Below the pieces are notes generated by a model, which was not told the DNA's origin, did no database searches, and worked only from the letters and a program-made list of their open reading frames with translations. The position numbers and the translations under genes were made by a program. Below, one piece after another: positions 8,914-16,788 of a stretch of 64,000 nt of DNA. Origin of the DNA: Bradyrhizobium centrolobii (GTDB lineage: Bacteria > Pseudomonadota > Alphaproteobacteria > Rhizobiales > Xanthobacteraceae); the NCBI RefSeq assembly GCF_001641635.1, contig NZ_LUUB01000078.1, positions 118,138-182,137 of the forward strand, read 5' to 3'. Each line of letters begins with the position of its first letter. The first letter of the stretch is position 1.

Positions 8914-9043
8914 CGTCATTCCGGGGCGCGCCCCCTTGGGCGCGAGCCCGGAATCCATTCATCCAATCGTTCAAGCTGAGCAATGGATTCTCAGATGCGC
9001 AATTGCGCATCATAGCTCGCGCTTCGCGCGCCCCGGAATGACG
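8914..9043. repeat. Family A paired inverted repeat with extended right arm
   Basis: Left arm CGTCATTCCGGGGCGCG to GGAATCCATT. The right arm is interrupted by TGCGCAATTGCGCA, itself palindromic, before GCGCCCCGGAATGACG. The centre carries AGCTGAGC followed by AATGGATTC; a similar AGCTGAGC lies just before the right arm of the GIY-YIG element at 29.7-30.1 kb. Confidence 0.85.
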
Positions 9044-9084
9044 TGCTAGAGGGAACGACAAAGAAACAAAGGAAGGAAACCACC

Positions 9085-9975
9085 ATGGCGTATGAGACGA
9101 TCAAATACGAGATCGCCGAGCAGATCCTCACCATCACGCTGAACCGGCCCGACAAGCTCAACGCCTTCAACGCACAGATGCAAGCCGAGCTGATCGACGC
9201 GCTCGACGCCGCCGACAAGGACGACAACATCCGCGCCATCATCGTCACCGGCGCCGGCCGCGGCTTTTGCGCGGGCGCCGATCTCTCCTCCGGCGCCGAC
9301 ACCTTCGATCGCGACGCGCGGCGCGGGCCGGTGAAGCGGTTCGCCGACGGCAGGGTCGACTACAGCGATCCGCAGGTGCGCGACGGCGGCGGCCAGGTGA
9401 CGCTACGCGTCTTCAAGTGCCTGAAGCCGGTGATTGCCGCGGTGAACGGTCCTGCAGTCGGCATCGGCGTCACCATGCAGCTCGCGATGGACATCCGCAT
9501 CGCTTCCGAAGCAGCGCGGTTCGGCTTCGTGTTCTCCCAGCGCGGCATCGTGCCGGAAGCGGCGTCCAGCTGGTTCCTGCCGCGCATCGTCGGCATCTCG
9601 CAAGCGCTGGAGTGGTGCTATTCGGGCCGCGTCTTCCCAGCGCAGGAGGCGCTCGCCGGACGCCTCGTCAGCAAGGTCGTGCCGCCGGATGATCTGTTGC
9701 CGACCGCGCGTGCGCTCGCCAAGGAATTCGCCGCCAAGACCGCACCGGTGTCGGTGGCGCTGATCCGCCAGATGATGTGGCGCATGATGGGCGCCGACGA
9801 TCCGATGGAAGCCCACAAGGTCGACAGCCGCGGCATCTATGCACGCGGCCGTTCCGACGATGTCAAGGAAGGCGTCGTGTCGTTCCTGGAGAAACGACCC
9901 GCGCAGTTCAAGAACAAAGTCTCGACGGATATGCCGGATTACTTCCCGTGGTGGACGGAGCGGGAGTACAAATAA
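9085..9975 (+). CDS. Enoyl-CoA hydratase/isomerase family protein (crotonase)
   Basis: A 296-residue crotonase-fold protein. NRPDKLNAFNAQM near the N-terminus and GAGRGFCAGADLSSG (about residues 57-71) build the CoA site and first oxyanion-hole element; PAVGIGVTMQLAMDIRIAS holds the second. The stretch RGIVPEAASSWFLPRIVG supplies acidic Glu in a position used by hydratases. AGGAAGGAA is the ribosome site ahead of ATG 9085. Family members hydrate enoyl-CoA or isomerise it in fatty-acid or aromatic degradation; exact substrate cannot be read. It stands alone between two repeats. Confidence 0.88.
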   Translation: MAYETIKYEIAEQILTITLNRPDKLNAFNAQMQAELIDALDAADKDDNIRAIIVTGAGRGFCAGADLSSGADTFDRDARRGPVKRFADGRVDYSDPQVRDGGGQVTLRVFKCLKPVIAAVNGPAVGIGVTMQLAMDIRIASEAARFGFVFSQRGIVPEAASSWFLPRIVGISQALEWCYSGRVFPAQEALAGRLVSKVVPPDDLLPTARALAKEFAAKTAPVSVALIRQMMWRMMGADDPMEAHKVDSRGIYARGRSDDVKEGVVSFLEKRPAQFKNKVSTDMPDYFPWWTEREYK

Positions 9976-9980
9976 GCGTC

Positions 9981-10160
9981 CGTAGGGTGGGCAAAGCGAA
10001 GCGTGCCCACCATTGCGCTTTCGATTGCCGATAGGTGGTGGGCACGGCGCAAAAGCGCCTTTGCCCCCTACCGCAGCGCGAAGATCGTAGAGTGCGTTAG
10101 CGAAGCGTATTCCGCGCATCGAGAGAAGTGGTGGGTTACGCTTCGCCAACCCACCCTACG
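9981..10160. repeat. Family C repeats (CGTAGGGTGGG type), tandem copies
   Basis: CGTAGGGTGGGCAAAGCGAA at 9981 is answered by sequence ending TTTGCCCCCTACC near 10072; a second unit ends ACGCTTCGCCAACCCACC at 10140-10157. Together they fill the gap between two convergent genes and could act as a bidirectional transcription end. Confidence 0.75.
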
Positions 10161-10163
10161 CAC

Positions 10164-12209
10164 CTACGCGGCCTTGATGCCGCGGATGAACGTCTCGACA
10201 AACTGGCGCATGTTCTCCGACTGGCGCGTCAGCTCCTCCGAGGCGTCAAACACCTCGCTCGCTGCGGTGCTGGATTCGTTCGATGCGATCTTGACTCCCC
10301 GGATGCTCCCCGAAATTTCGCCGGTGCCTCGCGCGGCCTCCTGAACGTTGCGCGCGATCTCCCGCGTGGCGGCATCCTGCTGGACGACCGCCGCCGCGAT
10401 CGACGAGGCAATCTCGTTGATCTCCTCGATCGTGGCCGTGATATCGTGGATCGCGGTCACCGACTCTCCGGAGGTCGTCTGGATGGCTGCGATCTGCCCG
10501 CGAATGTCGTCAGTTGCCTTTGCAGTCTGTTCAGCGAGACCCTTCACCTCGCCGGCAACGACCGCAAATCCCCTGCCTGCTTGTCCCGCCCGCGCCGCCT
10601 CGATCGCCGCGTTCAGCGCCAGCAGGTTCGTCTGCCTCGCGATCTCGTTGATCAGCTTGAGCACGTCGCCGACTGCTTGCGCGGCGGATGAAAGACCCTG
10701 CACGGTCTCGTTGGTCCGGCGGCTTTCGACGGCGGCCTTTTGAGCGATCTGCGCCGATTGCGTCACCCGACGTCCGATTTCTGCCACCGAATTGGACAGC
10801 TCCTCGGTCGCCGCAGCGATGGTCTGCATGTTCGCTGAGGCAACCTCCGTCGCCCCGGCCACGCTCGCCGCTTCGTCGCTGGTCTGGCCGGCCGACTTAT
10901 TCATTCTGGCCGCTGTGGCTTCGAGCTGCGAGGAGGCGGATATGACCGTCTCGATCACCTCGGCGATGTCGATGTTAAAGCGCTCGGTGAGTTCGTCGAT
11001 GCGCGTTGCGCGGTCCGTGCGCTGCGCGGCCGCTTCGCGCTCCCTCGCGCTGAGTTCGACCGTGCGGATCAGGTTCTCCTTAAAGAATTGAACGGCGCGC
11101 GCCATCGCGCCGATCTCGTCGCTCCGATCCATCGCATCGACCTGCTGGTCGAACTCGCCGCCGGCAAGACGGGTCATGGTGTCGGAAAGCTGGCCGATCG
11201 GCACCGTGATGCTCCGCGCCATCATCGCGACCGCCACCGAGCTCGCCAGCAGTGCGAGCAGGGTCAGGCCGATCACCAGAACAAGGCTCAGAGTGGCTTC
11301 AGCCTCCTTCATCGCCATCAGGCCGGCGAGCTGCGTCACCAGGCCGTCCTCGACCTTCTTCATGAGGTCAATTCGAACCGTCGCCGCATCGAACCATGAC
11401 TTGCTGTCGAGCCCGCCGAAATCCCCCGCAAGCCCGCCCTTCTCGACGACCCTGCGCATGCCCTCGAACTTGTCGATTGCAGGTCCCGACAGCTCCGAAT
11501 TAACGAGCTCCCCGGCCTGCGACGAGGCGACCGCGCGGAAGGATGTGAAAAAGCTCTCCTGCGCCGCTGCAAGACCGATCGCCCGGGCATAAGCCTGCGG
11601 CTCGAAACGGCTCGCCGCAATCGCGCCGGCCACGGCGGCACGTTCCAGACCGGCGCGTTCCTTGGCCTCCACGAGATTGGCATGCGCCGCGATCGACCGC
11701 GAGATATCGTCGTCGGTGGCGAGCTTCGAAATGCCCGACATCACGGTGATCACACGGGCGACGATACCGGTCAGATGGCCCACTGCCGCGGCCGGCGCAA
11801 TGGCCTGGTGATCGATCTGCTCCCGCAACGAATCGAGGCGGCCGAGGCCCTCCGTCGCCGCCTGGCTTGCGGACGCAAGTCGGCCGCTCCTTTCGTGGCC
11901 GAGGTCAGCGAGCGCGCCGAGTGCCATGGCCCGCTCGGCATCAGTGCGCCCACGCTGCTGCAGGAGCTCGGCGCCAAGTTGCGCGCCCTTGCTGCTCAGG
12001 AAGGTCAGCGATAGGCCGCGCTCGCGCTGGAGCTCATGGACGAAGCGGCTCAACTTGCCGACAGCGTCCACCGCCGGCTGCATGTCGGCCATTTCCGAGC
12101 GCACCGACCATTTGACGGAGATTTCGTAGAGTGCGAGCGTAGCGAGCGTGGCGAGAGGCAGCAGCGCCGCCAAGGCTATCCGATGAAGAATTCTTATGTT
12201 CTTGAACAT
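10164..12209 (-). CDS. Methyl-accepting chemotaxis protein with NIT sensor domain
   Basis: A 681-residue chemoreceptor. From ATG 12209 the order is a transmembrane helix (about 8-30), a periplasmic NIT-type helical sensor (about 55-300, with RERGLSLTFLSSKG at the expected early conserved site), a second helix (306-332), HAMP (333-385) and a cytoplasmic signalling domain. The hairpin tip reads EIARQTNLLALNAAIEAARA at about 522-541, the CheA/CheW contact. NIT domains are linked to nitrate/nitrite sensing in some proteins; the ligand here is unknown. The start is chosen because MFKNIRILHR directly precedes the first helix; the in-frame extension from 12281 adds 24 residues of unlikely sequence. 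No CheB/CheR-docking pentapeptide is seen at the C-terminus. Confidence 0.93.
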   Translation of the reverse strand: MFKNIRILHRIALAALLPLATLATLALYEISVKWSVRSEMADMQPAVDAVGKLSRFVHELQRERGLSLTFLSSKGAQLGAELLQQRGRTDAERAMALGALADLGHERSGRLASASQAATEGLGRLDSLREQIDHQAIAPAAAVGHLTGIVARVITVMSGISKLATDDDISRSIAAHANLVEAKERAGLERAAVAGAIAASRFEPQAYARAIGLAAAQESFFTSFRAVASSQAGELVNSELSGPAIDKFEGMRRVVEKGGLAGDFGGLDSKSWFDAATVRIDLMKKVEDGLVTQLAGLMAMKEAEATLSLVLVIGLTLLALLASSVAVAMMARSITVPIGQLSDTMTRLAGGEFDQQVDAMDRSDEIGAMARAVQFFKENLIRTVELSAREREAAAQRTDRATRIDELTERFNIDIAEVIETVISASSQLEATAARMNKSAGQTSDEAASVAGATEVASANMQTIAAATEELSNSVAEIGRRVTQSAQIAQKAAVESRRTNETVQGLSSAAQAVGDVLKLINEIARQTNLLALNAAIEAARAGQAGRGFAVVAGEVKGLAEQTAKATDDIRGQIAAIQTTSGESVTAIHDITATIEEINEIASSIAAAVVQQDAATREIARNVQEAARGTGEISGSIRGVKIASNESSTAASEVFDASEELTRQSENMRQFVETFIRGIKAA

Positions 12210-12320
12210 CAATCGAGTTCGCGTTTGCGAGCTCGTGATAGGATATGACTGGTAAAGAAAGCACTTTTTGCGCGTGAGCAAAAGATAGGCGAAGCCTGCT
12301 CACGAATGCGGCATCCCAGA

Positions 12321-13298
12321 TCACTGCATCACCAGCGCCACACGCCCGATCGCCTTGCGGTCGATGAGCAATCGCATTGCTTTCGCGTAGTCCTCCTGCG
12401 GCAGGCGGTGCGAGACGTTGGGGCGGAGCTTGCCCTCCTCCGCCCATGCGAGCAGTACCTTCAGGCGCACCTCGCCCAGCGCCGGATTTTTCCGCGCAGC
12501 TTCGCCGGCGCGCACGCCGAGCACGCTGGCGCCCTTGATCAGCAGGAGGTTGGTCTTCGCCGAGCCGATGCCGCCGGTGAAGCCGATCACCAGCAGCCGC
12601 GCGCCCCAGGCGATGCAACGCATCGAGTTCTCGAACACCTCGCCGCCGACCGGATCGAAAACGACGTCAGCGCCGCGGCCGTCGGTGATACGCTTGACCG
12701 CTTCGCGAAACGGCTCGCGGTCGTACCGGATGAGATGATCCGCGCCACGCGCCTTGGCGATCGCAAGCTTCTCATCACTCGAAGCAGTTGCAATCACCGT
12801 CGCGCCAAGGAGCTTCCCGATCTCGACCGCGGCAAGGCCCACGCCGCCGCCGGCGCCGTGCACCAGCAGCACTTCGCCCGGCTCGACCTTGCCGCGATCG
12901 ATCAGCGCATGATAGGCGGTGCCGTGACCGGCGAGATAGGTCGCCGCTTCCGCATAGTCGAATGTGGACGGCATCGGGGTGAGCTGCGCGGGCATCACCA
13001 CCGCTTCGTCCGTGAAGGCGCCGTGGCGCATCTTGACGATGACCTTGTCGCCGACGGCAACGCCGCTCACCTCCGTCCCCACCTCAGTCACATCACCGGC
13101 GGCTTCCATGCCGGGCGTGAACGGCAGCTCGGGCTTGAGCTGATATTCGCCGGCCGCCATCAGCACGTCCGGAAAGTTCAGCCCGGCGGCACGGATCGCA
13201 ACGCGCACCTCGCCCGGCTTCAGAGGTCGCGACGGAAACTCCTCCAGCCGCAACGTCTCGGGCGCGCCGAGCGCGCGGCAGACGACAGCCCGCACCAT
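12321..13298 (-). CDS. NADPH:quinone oxidoreductase family protein (zinc-free MDR superfamily)
   Basis: A 325-residue medium-chain reductase. The GroES-like N-half is followed by GAGGGVGLAAVEIGKLLGAT (about 146-165), the NADPH-binding glycine motif, and DVVFDPVGGEVFENSMRC, characteristic of QOR-type enzymes. The catalytic zinc cysteines of alcohol dehydrogenases are absent. It would reduce quinones or enones using NADPH. Its ATG overlaps by one base the stop of the gene upstream on the same strand, so the pair forms an operon with a glutathione-related isomerase. Confidence 0.92.
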   Translation of the reverse strand: MVRAVVCRALGAPETLRLEEFPSRPLKPGEVRVAIRAAGLNFPDVLMAAGEYQLKPELPFTPGMEAAGDVTEVGTEVSGVAVGDKVIVKMRHGAFTDEAVVMPAQLTPMPSTFDYAEAATYLAGHGTAYHALIDRGKVEPGEVLLVHGAGGGVGLAAVEIGKLLGATVIATASSDEKLAIAKARGADHLIRYDREPFREAVKRITDGRGADVVFDPVGGEVFENSMRCIAWGARLLVIGFTGGIGSAKTNLLLIKGASVLGVRAGEAARKNPALGEVRLKVLLAWAEEGKLRPNVSHRLPQEDYAKAMRLLIDRKAIGRVALVMQ

Positions 13299-13903
13299 CA
13301 GGCCGCACTCGCCTTGCGCAGAAGCGCCTCGCGGATCAGCGGCAGGCGATCGTTGCCGAAATACATGTCGGTCTTGCCGACGAAGATCGTCGGTGAGCCG
13401 AAGCCGCCGCGGGCCACGACCTCCTCGGTGTTGGCCTTGAGCTGGTCCTTGATCCCCTGCTCGGAAATGCCGGCGAAGAACTTCTGCTCGTCGATGCCGA
13501 CCTTCCTGCAGATCTCGGCGAGCACCGCATCCTGCGAGATGTCCTTGTCCTCACCCCAATAGGCAGCGAACACCGCGGTCGCGAACGGCAGCATGTCCTT
13601 GCCCTGCCAGATGCAGCCGCGCATCGCCTTCACGCTGTTCACCGGAAACACGGTCGGCGGCATCTTGATCGAAAGCCCTGCCGAGCGCGCCCAGTCGCCG
13701 AGGTCCTTGAGCATGTAGCGCGCCTTCAGCGGAACCGGTTTCTCCCGCTGCGCATAGACACTCGGGTTGACCGTGTTGAAGATGCCGCCGACCAGGATCG
13801 GCCGCCAGGAGATGTCGACACCGAGTTCTTTGGCGAGCGGCTGGATGTTGTGGAAGGCGAGATAGGTCCAGGGGCTGGAACAGTCGAAGAAGAATTCGAT
13901 CAT
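13298..13903 (-). CDS. 2-hydroxychromene-2-carboxylate isomerase / DsbA-like family protein
   Basis: A 201-residue thioredoxin-fold protein of the kappa-GST/HCCA isomerase type. It opens MIEFFFDCSSPWTYLAFHNI, where the serine after DCS replaces the DsbA CxxC and contacts glutathione, and continues WRPILVGGIFNTVN, typical of the family. The C-terminal GGFGSPTIFVGKTDMYFGNDRL closes the fold. Characterised HCCA isomerases act in naphthalene breakdown; many homologues in bradyrhizobia are uncharacterised. Translation is coupled to the quinone oxidoreductase that follows. Confidence 0.9.
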   Translation of the reverse strand: MIEFFFDCSSPWTYLAFHNIQPLAKELGVDISWRPILVGGIFNTVNPSVYAQREKPVPLKARYMLKDLGDWARSAGLSIKMPPTVFPVNSVKAMRGCIWQGKDMLPFATAVFAAYWGEDKDISQDAVLAEICRKVGIDEQKFFAGISEQGIKDQLKANTEEVVARGGFGSPTIFVGKTDMYFGNDRLPLIREALLRKASAA

Positions 13904-13956
13904 GGCGTTTCCTTGCTGTATTGTTCGTTTTGTTCCGCTGCACTATCCGCATAGCC

Positions 13957-14036
13957 CGTCATTGCGAGCGCAGCGAAGCAATCCAGAATCTTTCCGCGGA
14001 GACGGTCTGGATTGCTTCGCTGCGCTCGCAATGACG
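13957..14036. repeat. Family B palindromic repeat (CGTCATTGCGAGCG), perfect 31-nt arms
   Basis: Left arm 13957-13987 and right arm 14006-14036 are perfect reverse complements over 31 nt, starting CGTCATTGCGAGCGCAGC and ending with AATCCAGA before an 18-nt loop. It abuts a truncated glutathione-transferase stub. Confidence 0.92.
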
Positions 14037-14050
14037 ACGTGAGGCCGGCT

Positions 14051-14089
14051 CCAGCCGTTCGGCGTCGGCGCGTAGTAGAGATCGATCAT
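14051..14089 (-). pseudogene. N-terminal stub of a glutathione S-transferase (YfcG-like), truncated next to a family B repeat
   Basis: Reading the minus strand from ATG 14087-14089 gives MIDLYYAPTPNGW. This matches the start of YfcG/Ure2-like glutathione transferases (E. coli YfcG begins MIDLYFAPTPNG). After 13 codons the similarity stops, and 15 nt further the family-B repeat begins. No remaining part of the gene is present between the repeat and the isomerase gene. I infer deletion or replacement of the rest of the gene at the repeat. A short match could be chance, but the residues are the conserved glutathione-site start and begin at an ATG. Confidence 0.55.
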
Positions 14090-14195
14090 CGCCTTCCCTG
14101 TCGACATCGCTGGCTTCAGCGACTTTTGTTGTTCTGTACCTCGACGTTAAGACATGGCAGGAAGGGGCGCAACACAACCCGCCGGGAGGGCCGCC

Positions 14196-15218
14196 ATGCT
14201 GTTTCCAACCACGATTGCCGGCTCCTTGCCGAAGCCGGAATGGCTCGCCGAGCCCAACATGCTCTGGGCGCCGTGGAAGTCGAAAGGCGACGAGCTTGCA
14301 CGCGCCAAGCGCGATGCGACGATGCTTGCGGTCAAGGTCCAGGAGGACGCCGGCATCGACATTGTCACCGAGGGCGAGCAGGCCCGGCAGCATTTCGTGC
14401 ACGGCTTTCTCGAGAAGATCGACGGCATCGATTTCGCCCACAAGGTCGAGATGGGCATCCGGAAAGATCGCTACAAGGCGATGGTGCCGCAGGTGGTCGC
14501 GCCGCTCCAGCTCAAGGGGCGGGTCCATGCGGACGAGGCGCGCGTCGCGCGCACCCACACCAGGAAGAAGCTGAAGTTCACCTTGCCCGGCCCGATGACC
14601 ATCATCGACACGATTGCCGACCGCTACTATGGCGACCGGGTGAAGATGGCCTTTGCGTTCGCCGAGCTCCTGAACGAGGAAGCCAAGGCGCTCCAGGCCG
14701 ACGGCGTCGATCTCGTGCAGTTCGACGAGCCCGCCTTCAACGTCTACATGGACGAGGTCAACGACTGGGGCATCAAAGCGCTGGAGCGCGCCGCGGAGGG
14801 CCTCACCTGCGCCACCGCCGTGCACATCTGTTACGGCTACGGCATCAAGGCCAACACCGACTGGAAGGAGACGCTGGGCAGTCAGTGGCGGCAGTATGAG
14901 CAGATCTTTCCGGCGATCGACGCGAGCTCGATCCAGCAGGTTGCGATCGAGTGCCGCAATTCGAAGGTGCCGCTCGACCTGCTCGCGCTGCTCAAGAACA
15001 AGATCGTGCAGGCCGGCGTGATCGATGTCGCGAGCGATACGGTCGAGACGGCGGAAGACGTCGTGCAGGTGATCGATGCGGTGTCGAAATTCGTGCCCAA
15101 GAGCAACATCATCGCGACCACCAATTGCGGCATGGCGCCGATGCGGCGCGAGATCGCGGAAGCCAAGCTGATGACGCTCGGCGCCGGCGCCGCGCTGGCG
15201 CGCGAGAAGCTGGCGTGA
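14196..15218 (+). CDS. MetE C-domain-type methionine synthase / methyltransferase
   Basis: A 340-residue protein equivalent to the C-terminal half of cobalamin-independent methionine synthase; full MetE is over 750 residues. It starts MLFPTTIAGSLPKPEWL, keeps LKFTLPGPMTIIDTIADRYYG, the DLVQFDEPAFNV acidic motif, HICYGYG (zinc His and Cys) and TTNCGMAPM (second zinc Cys). GGGAGG precedes ATG 14196 by 6 nt. Such short forms transfer methyl groups to thiols; without the N-domain they may use a donor other than polyglutamyl folate. No SAM or cobalamin riboswitch is recognisable in the leader. The stop codon overlaps the next start by one base. Confidence 0.88.
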   Translation: MLFPTTIAGSLPKPEWLAEPNMLWAPWKSKGDELARAKRDATMLAVKVQEDAGIDIVTEGEQARQHFVHGFLEKIDGIDFAHKVEMGIRKDRYKAMVPQVVAPLQLKGRVHADEARVARTHTRKKLKFTLPGPMTIIDTIADRYYGDRVKMAFAFAELLNEEAKALQADGVDLVQFDEPAFNVYMDEVNDWGIKALERAAEGLTCATAVHICYGYGIKANTDWKETLGSQWRQYEQIFPAIDASSIQQVAIECRNSKVPLDLLALLKNKIVQAGVIDVASDTVETAEDVVQVIDAVSKFVPKSNIIATTNCGMAPMRREIAEAKLMTLGAGAALAREKLA

Positions 15219-15451
15219 TGTCGTTGATCCGGTCGGCGCTTGTCATCGCGGCGCTTGCAGCGGTCGCGTTCCCGGCGCGTGCGGAGGATCGCTCCGTGCT
15301 CGCCAACTGCAAGGTGATGGTGGAGCGCGCGTCGAAGGATGCGGGCAGCGCCGGCGAGGCCGAGCTCACCCGCTGCCGTCAGATCATCCGCGAATGGGCG
15401 CTACGCGATGCGCGGATGACGGTGGACGAGCAAGGGCGGCAGCTGAAGTAG
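15218..15451 (+). CDS. Small secreted hypothetical protein
   Basis: A 77-residue protein whose ATG overlaps the stop of the MetE-like gene (TGATG). Residues 1-22 form a signal peptide (SLIRSALVIAALAAVAFPARA with a likely AxA cleavage site). The mature part is about 55 residues and charged, with two cysteines (in ANCKVMVE and ELTRCRQIIREW) that could form one disulphide. I do not recognise the family. The overlap means it is co-translated with the methyltransferase, but a periplasmic protein is an odd partner for it. Confidence 0.7.
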   Translation: MSLIRSALVIAALAAVAFPARAEDRSVLANCKVMVERASKDAGSAGEAELTRCRQIIREWALRDARMTVDEQGRQLK

Positions 15452-15456
15452 CGCCA

Positions 15457-16113
15457 CTACCTCCCTCTTCCGCTCTCCCCCGCAAGGGGGGAGAGGGCGC
15501 AGTGTGCGCTGGGATGCAGCGTAACCTCATAGCCAGCACTCACAGCACGTAGCGTCGATGGCGGGGTCAGCAGTTGCACATCTGCGAGCTCGCGCGTCTC
15601 GGCGATATAACCCGCCGGCGACCACAACAGCGCCCTGCCCTGCGTCACCAGAAAACTCTCCTCGCCTTGGCTCACCATGGCGCCGTCAGGAAGCTGGTCG
15701 AGCGGCATCAGCAGCGCGTGCAGCCGCTTCTTGCCTTGATCGAGCCGCTCGTGGTGCAGCACCGTATCGATGTCGTGCATGCGGACATCATGCACGCGAT
15801 TGCCTTTCTCCCATGCGGCTCGAAAACGATTGGCGTCCTCGCGGCGGCAATAGAAGCAGGGACGGTGTCCGGCGGCGAGCGCCGTGGCTTCGTCCAGGAA
15901 GAACAGCTCGGTCCAGCTTTGTGTCGCCATCACCTCGCGGCGACGGCCGCGGAATTCGCAAGTGCAGGTCAGCCAGGCCGGCGTCGACCAGCGCTTCTTC
16001 AGCAGCGTCTTCGTCGCGGGATCGTGGATGATGCCCCGATTGCCGGTGAACATGCCCCGGTGCGGGGTGGCGATGATGTCGCCGGTCGGCGTAACGCGGT
16101 TCTGCAGGGGCAT
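15457..16113 (-). CDS. Conserved hypothetical protein with paired cysteine motifs
   Basis: A 218-residue protein that I cannot name. Visible features are CTCEFRGRRREVM (about 50-62) and HRPCFYCRREDANRF (about 83-97), which could bind one zinc, and a basic, aromatic-rich body without signal peptide or membrane helix. HRGMFTGNRGIIHD near the start suggests a conserved catalytic or binding loop. The last 15 or so codons (ALSPLAGESGRGR) are read from a family-D repeat, so the original C-terminus has probably been replaced or extended by the repeat. The gene is convergent with the small secreted protein, only 5 nt apart. Confidence 0.75.
   Translation of the reverse strand: MPLQNRVTPTGDIIATPHRGMFTGNRGIIHDPATKTLLKKRWSTPAWLTCTCEFRGRRREVMATQSWTELFFLDEATALAAGHRPCFYCRREDANRFRAAWEKGNRVHDVRMHDIDTVLHHERLDQGKKRLHALLMPLDQLPDGAMVSQGEESFLVTQGRALLWSPAGYIAETRELADVQLLTPPSTLRAVSAGYEVTLHPSAHCALSPLAGESGRGR
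15462..15502. repeat. Family D repeat (CTCTCCCCCGCAAGG...GGGAGAGGG)
   Basis: CTCTCCCCCGCAAGGGG and GGGGAGAGGGC form a short stem. It provides the 3' end of the minus-strand coding sequence and lies right at the convergent gene junction. Confidence 0.65.
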
Positions 16114-16135
16114 AGCGGCGCGCCCATTCGACTGC

Positions 16136-16217
16136 CGTCATTCCGGGGCGATGCGAAGCATCGAACCCGGAATCTCGATATTTCCGGGTTCGGTCCTGCG
16201 GACCGCCCCGGAATGAC
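16136..16217. repeat. Family A repeat, short GGAATCTC form
   Basis: Arms CGTCATTCCGGGGCGATG and CGCCCCGGAATGAC enclose inner arms ACCCGGAATCTCG and TTTCCGGGTTCGG. In this form the inner arms nearly touch, unlike the copies with a 23-nt centre. Confidence 0.85.
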
Positions 16218-16223
16218 TTTTCA

Positions 16224-16754
16224 TCACGCCGCGCCGTCGCGGAGCGGCGGGTGGTAGGACAGCGCGGTGTCCCAGGGGAAGAAGATCCAGGTGTCCTGGG
16301 AGACCTCTGTGATGAAGGTGTCGACCAGCGGACGCCCCTTGGGCTTGGCGTAGACCGTGGCGAAATGCGCGTCGGGCAGCATCTCGCGCACGAGCTTGCC
16401 GGTCTTGCCGGTGTCGACGAGGTCGTCGACGATCAGCAGCCCCTTGCCGGTGCCGCCGCCGAGCTTCATCGCCGCTTCGGAAATGCCCTTGAGAACATGC
16501 AGGTCGCCCTGCTTGGTGTGGTCGTAGCTGGCGATGCAGACGGTATCGATCACGCGTACCCCCAGCTCGCGCGCCACGATCGCAGCCGGCACCAGGCCGC
16601 CGCGGGTGATCGCGATCACCGCGTGGAACGGGCCGACCTCGTTGAGCCGCCAGGTCAGCGCCCGGCAATCCCGGTGGAACTGGTCCCACGAGACCGGAAA
16701 GGCCTTGCCCGCTCGCTCCTGCGCACTCGGTTCCGGTGCTTCACCAGCCATCAT
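16224..16754 (-). CDS. gpt: Xanthine(-guanine) phosphoribosyltransferase
   Basis: A 176-residue type I phosphoribosyltransferase. AVIAITRGGLVPAAIVARELG holds the early PRPP/pyrophosphate loop; GLLIVDDLVDTGKTGKLV is the PRPP-binding motif with the acidic pair followed by DTGKT. WIFFPWD near the C-terminus matches the purine-stacking tryptophan region of Gpt enzymes. It salvages xanthine, guanine or hypoxanthine to nucleotides. AGGAG lies 3 nt before ATG 16754. It is transcribed in the same direction as the CinA-like gene 34 nt upstream. Confidence 0.93.
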   Translation of the reverse strand: MMAGEAPEPSAQERAGKAFPVSWDQFHRDCRALTWRLNEVGPFHAVIAITRGGLVPAAIVARELGVRVIDTVCIASYDHTKQGDLHVLKGISEAAMKLGGGTGKGLLIVDDLVDTGKTGKLVREMLPDAHFATVYAKPKGRPLVDTFITEVSQDTWIFFPWDTALSYHPPLRDGAA

Positions 16755-16788
16755 CGTCTCCTGCCATTCGTCGTCCGGCAGTCTCGTG

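Noticed and set aside
14037..14195. SAM or cobalamin riboswitch ahead of the MetE-like gene
   Set aside because: The leader shows no recognisable aptamer core; most of it is a repeat edge and a GST stub.
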